A DNA stretch of 64,000 bases. Origin: JANRLJ01 sp033762735 (GTDB lineage: Bacteria > Chloroflexota > Anaerolineae > Aggregatilineales > Phototrophicaceae). Both the position numbers and the translations under genes were made by a program. Positions 61,046 through 64,000 of this stretch are shown in pieces. Each line of letters starts with the position of its first letter. Position 1 is the stretch's first letter. Under the pieces are notes generated by a model. It had not been told where the DNA came from, made no database searches, and worked only from the letters and a program-made list of their open reading frames with translations. The stretch covers positions 9,878 through 73,877 of the forward strand of contig JANRLJ010000237.1 in assembly GCA_033762735.1 (NCBI GenBank). The letters run 5' to 3'.

Positions 61046-64000
61046 GATAAGTCATCGGTCGAAACCAGCACAAGCTGGGCGATCTCCTCCAGCTTGCTCT
61101 CCTTGCCGCGCTCCCAGGCCTTTTCCACGATGGTGGCCGCGACCTGGCTTTCCAGATCAAACGCCAGCCGTTCAGCCTCGTCTTCCATCGCGTCATTTTC
61201 GGGGTGATAGAGCACGAACGCCAGCAGTTCGAGCGCCTGCTCCTTTTTGTCCTCGGCGATGAACAACCTGGCAATGCCGAGCAGCGTTTCCAGCGATGCA
61301 GCGGGCAGCTTGGCAGCAATCGCTTCGTTGAGGGCATGACGATAATTGATGCCCGCTTCTTCCAGATCGCGCATCATCAGTTCCGTCAGACCGAGCCAGT
61401 TGAAGGCGCGAATGATGCCTTCGCTGTCTTCGAGTTCCTGCCGCAAACCGAGGCAGCGCTGGAAGTAACGGCGGGCTTCCAGATATTTCTTCAACTCGTA
61501 GGCAATCGTGCCCATGCGGTAGAGCGTCTCGGCCATCCCCTGCTTGTTGTCCTGCTCGCTTAATTCCTGGAGGGTGATCGCAAGCTGTTCCTGAGTGCGC
61601 ACCGCATTCGTCTTTTCACTGATGGATGTATCGGTTTTGGATACCGACCCGGCCATCCCCCACTGGCCGCCGATCTCCCGCGCAATCGTCAGGCTTTGCT
61701 GATACAAGCGCTTGGCAACGTCATGATCGCCCATGTCGTAAGCGATGTTCCCCAGGCTGTTGAGCGCCCGCGCCACGCCGGACTGATCGTCAATCTTGCG
61801 GTAGAGCGCCAGGCTGTCCTGATACAGTTCGCGCGCCTTCTCGTACTCGTTCAATGCGTAGGCCACATCGCCGAGCGCGTTCATGGAGAGCGCCATCGAC
61901 GGGGCATCGGCCAACTGCTCAGCCGCCACCAGGCTGCTGCGGTAAAGCCGCTGCGCCTGCTGATAGCCGCCGAAACCCAGATAGGCCTCTGCCTGCTTAT
62001 GCTGGAGGTATATGCGGCGAAGCTGCGTTTCACGCTCATTTGGGGCGGTGCGCAGCACGAGCGACAGTGCGCGTTCCAGAAACGCCACCGCTTCCTGATA
62101 GGCCCCGCTGCGGAGCGCCTGCTCCCCGGCCAGCGCGACGTAATGCTCCTCTTTGCCTGCTTCGCCCGCCATCCCCCAGTGAAAGGCGAGCGCTGCCGCC
62201 CGCTCCACGGTGCCGTACATGTCTTCGATGGCTTCCGCGACCTGATGGTGCATATCGCGGCGCTGATCTTCGGAAAGTTCCTCTAATACGCCGTTGCGCA
62301 GCTTGTCATGGGCGAAACGCCATTCATTGTCCAGCACGTCCAGCACGGCGGCATTGGCGCAGTCCAGCAGCCAGCGATTGAGGTCAATGATGGGATCAAT
62401 CGAGCGCAGCAGGGGCAGATCAATCTGCCGACCGATCACGGCAGCCACTTGCAGCAGGTAATGGGCGCTCTGCGGAATGCGGTTCAGGCGGCGCTGGATT
62501 ATCAGGCGCATCCCACCTGCGAAAACGTGCTCTGGCAGCGTCATCTTGCCGATCTGCTGCAAATCCCCGGCTTCTTCGGCCAGTGCCCGCACGACTTCCA
62601 CCAGGAAGAACACGTTGCCCTCGGTTTCGCGCTGGAGCAAATTGAGCACCTGTGCCTGGCGACCTGCTTCGCCCAGCATGGCCGCGCTGAGTTCCGCGAT
62701 GCTGTCTTCTGAAAGACGCAGCAGTTTCAGCACCGGGATTCCAGGCAGAAATTCCGGTAAATCAGGGCGTTCATCATCGCGGTAGGTCGCGATCAGCAGC
62801 AGCGGCAGCGTCTTTGCCAACTGGCTGAGCTGTGCCAGCAGTGTGATGCTCTCGCTGCTCACCCAGTGCAGGTCTTCCAGAATCATCACGACCGGATGCT
62901 CCTGCGCACGGATCGTTTCTTCCAGCAGTTTTAACAGGCGGGTCTGGGTCTTCTGCGGGTCCAGTTCTGCGGCTTCCCGCGCACCCCGTTCACCGACACC
63001 GAACACATCCGGCACCAGCCGCTTAATCATCCCTGCGTCGATGTCTTCGAGCGGCGTGAGCAGCGTCAGCCAGCGCAAAACAGGCCGCCACACATGATAT
63101 GGCTGCCGCCCTTCGCTGACGCTTTGCCCGCGCATCACCAGCGCCCCTTCGACCATCGCCAGTGTCCTGATTTCGTCGATCAGGCGGGACTTCCCCACCC
63201 CGCTTTCACCCGCAATCAGCCACGCGCTGCCCATCCCGTCAGAGGCGTGCTGCAGCGCCAGCGTCAACTGCTCGATCTCGCTTTCACGCCCGACCAGCTT
63301 GGCTGCCTGCAAAAAGCTCTCACGGGTCGCAACCGTTTCCAGCGGAAGCGGATGTTCCAACGCCTGATTGATGGCCGTCAGCGCAGCTTCTGCACTCTGG
63401 AAACGATCTGTCGCTTCTTTTTGCAGCAGGCGCGTCAGCACCAGCGCAAGTTCCGGCGATGTATCAAGCGCTCCAATATCGGGCATGGTGTACAGGACAT
63501 GATTTACCAGCGCTCCAATGTCCAGCAGATCGAAGGGGTAACGTCCGGCCAGTAGTTCATAGGCCATCGTTCCGACCGCATAAAGATCAGAGGATTCGAC
63601 CGCCGGGTTTCCCATCAGCACTTCCGGCGCCATGTACGCCAGCGTGCCGGCAGTCATCCCCATCGAGTCGTCGTGGGCGCGGTCACGCATGACCGAAAGG
63701 CCAAAGTCCAACAGTTTGACCTGTCCATCAATGACCAGCACATTGGCAGGCTTCAGATCGCGATGCAGAATGCCGCGACGATGCAGATATACAAGCGCTT
63801 GGAGCATCTGGACAATCAGCCCCAGACGCTCCTGCTGGGAGCGCCCCTGCGCTGCATCCAGAATCGTCGGCGCATTTTCAAGCAGTTCCATCGTGAAATA
63901 AGGCTGGCGCTCATCGTCGAAGCCGTAATCAAGCACTTCAATGATGTTGGGATGCCGCAGAGAAGCGAGCATCTTGAATTCCTGCGCCAGCGCGAGGCGG
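61042..64000 (-). CDS. Ser/Thr protein kinase with AAA-type ATPase and TPR domains (N-terminus beyond window)
   Basis: At least 985 residues; the frame is open to the window edge, so the kinase N-lobe is cut off. Kinase C-lobe: LHRDLKPANVL, LLDFGLSVM and the APE-equivalent YMAPEVLMG. Then an ATPase: Walker A AGESGVGKSRL, DLHWVSSE-type Walker B (VILEDLHWVSSESITLLAQL), and at least nine TPR units (for example GDVAYALNEYEKARELYQDSLALYRKIDD). Such multi-domain regulators couple phosphorylation and protein interaction. FHA proteins such as the one at 2.7 kb are typical partners. Confidence 0.92.
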   Translation of the reverse strand, partial: RLALAQEFKMLASLRHPNIIEVLDYGFDDERQPYFTMELLENAPTILDAAQGRSQQERLGLIVQMLQALVYLHRRGILHRDLKPANVLVIDGQVKLLDFGLSVMRDRAHDDSMGMTAGTLAYMAPEVLMGNPAVESSDLYAVGTMAYELLAGRYPFDLLDIGALVNHVLYTMPDIGALDTSPELALVLTRLLQKEATDRFQSAEAALTAINQALEHPLPLETVATRESFLQAAKLVGRESEIEQLTLALQHASDGMGSAWLIAGESGVGKSRLIDEIRTLAMVEGALVMRGQSVSEGRQPYHVWRPVLRWLTLLTPLEDIDAGMIKRLVPDVFGVGERGAREAAELDPQKTQTRLLKLLEETIRAQEHPVVMILEDLHWVSSESITLLAQLSQLAKTLPLLLIATYRDDERPDLPEFLPGIPVLKLLRLSEDSIAELSAAMLGEAGRQAQVLNLLQRETEGNVFFLVEVVRALAEEAGDLQQIGKMTLPEHVFAGGMRLIIQRRLNRIPQSAHYLLQVAAVIGRQIDLPLLRSIDPIIDLNRWLLDCANAAVLDVLDNEWRFAHDKLRNGVLEELSEDQRRDMHHQVAEAIEDMYGTVERAAALAFHWGMAGEAGKEEHYVALAGEQALRSGAYQEAVAFLERALSLVLRTAPNERETQLRRIYLQHKQAEAYLGFGGYQQAQRLYRSSLVAAEQLADAPSMALSMNALGDVAYALNEYEKARELYQDSLALYRKIDDQSGVARALNSLGNIAYDMGDHDVAKRLYQQSLTIAREIGGQWGMAGSVSKTDTSISEKTNAVRTQEQLAITLQELSEQDNKQGMAETLYRMGTIAYELKKYLEARRYFQRCLGLRQELEDSEGIIRAFNWLGLTELMMRDLEEAGINYRHALNEAIAAKLPAASLETLLGIARLFIAEDKKEQALELLAFVLYHPENDAMEDEAERLAFDLESQVAATIVEKAWERGKESKLEEIAQLVLVSTDDLS

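Overview
The window is an ordinary bacterial chromosome segment from a moderately GC-rich genome, most likely an Anaerolineae-type member of the Chloroflexota. The reasons are the mixture of genes: secreted beta-propeller and pre-peptidase C-terminal proteins with Thr/Pro linkers, a membrane-anchored Mur ligase, a degenerate MurA, a K+-independent H+-pyrophosphatase, a spore-photoproduct-lyase-like radical SAM protein and a GldA/F/G-like ABC system, with no outer-membrane assembly genes. The lineage is inferred from gene content only. I saw no tRNA, rRNA, CRISPR array, transposase or prophage.

Layout. 1-2.6 kb: end of an unknown gene, a degenerate ImmA/IrrE-like protein, then (minus strand) FHA protein, hpt and a CCA-adding enzyme. 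3.3-9.1 kb: TGS-uridine kinase, a short Hsp70-like ATPase, its HEAT-repeat neighbour and a secreted beta-propeller protein. 9.1-20.7 kb: one long minus-strand arginine/carbamoyl-phosphate operon, argC-argB-argD-argJ-carA-[four-gene AT-richer islet]-carB-DUF protein. 20.9-24.7 kb: ABC exporter cluster. 25-29.6 kb: the primary sigma factor with three followers. 29.8-37.6 kb: S1 protein, FtsK, SRAP, psuG, DinB and others. 37.7-44.1 kb: a cell-wall-flavoured cluster (MurA-like, hydrolase, EcsC-like, MurF-like, C26 amidotransferase, Ddl). 44.2-53.9 kb: lipoprotein, orphan response regulator, glycosyltransferase, rRNA pseudouridine synthase with a huge disordered tail, PlsC and glmS. 54-64 kb: radical SAM protein, hppA, aminotransferase, fabD, rpmF and a kinase-ATPase-TPR protein running off the end.

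The most interesting content is regulatory RNA. (1) Upstream of argC is a complete leader-peptide attenuator: a consensus promoter, a 27-codon ORF with eight Arg codons (five in a six-codon cluster), an intrinsic terminator, and a competing antiterminator whose two strands match over 15 nt with one 2-nt bulge. (2) Upstream of a class I aminotransferase is a second complete attenuator whose 24-codon leader has nine Thr codons, again with a mutually exclusive terminator and antiterminator. (3) glmS is preceded by a recognisable glmS ribozyme carrying extra hairpins. (4) The sigma factor has a long leader with three hairpins, and hppA has a terminator-like hairpin in its leader. Together they suggest that this lineage relies heavily on cis-acting RNA control of amino-acid and cell-wall metabolism. 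All RNA calls were made by reading and base pairing by hand.
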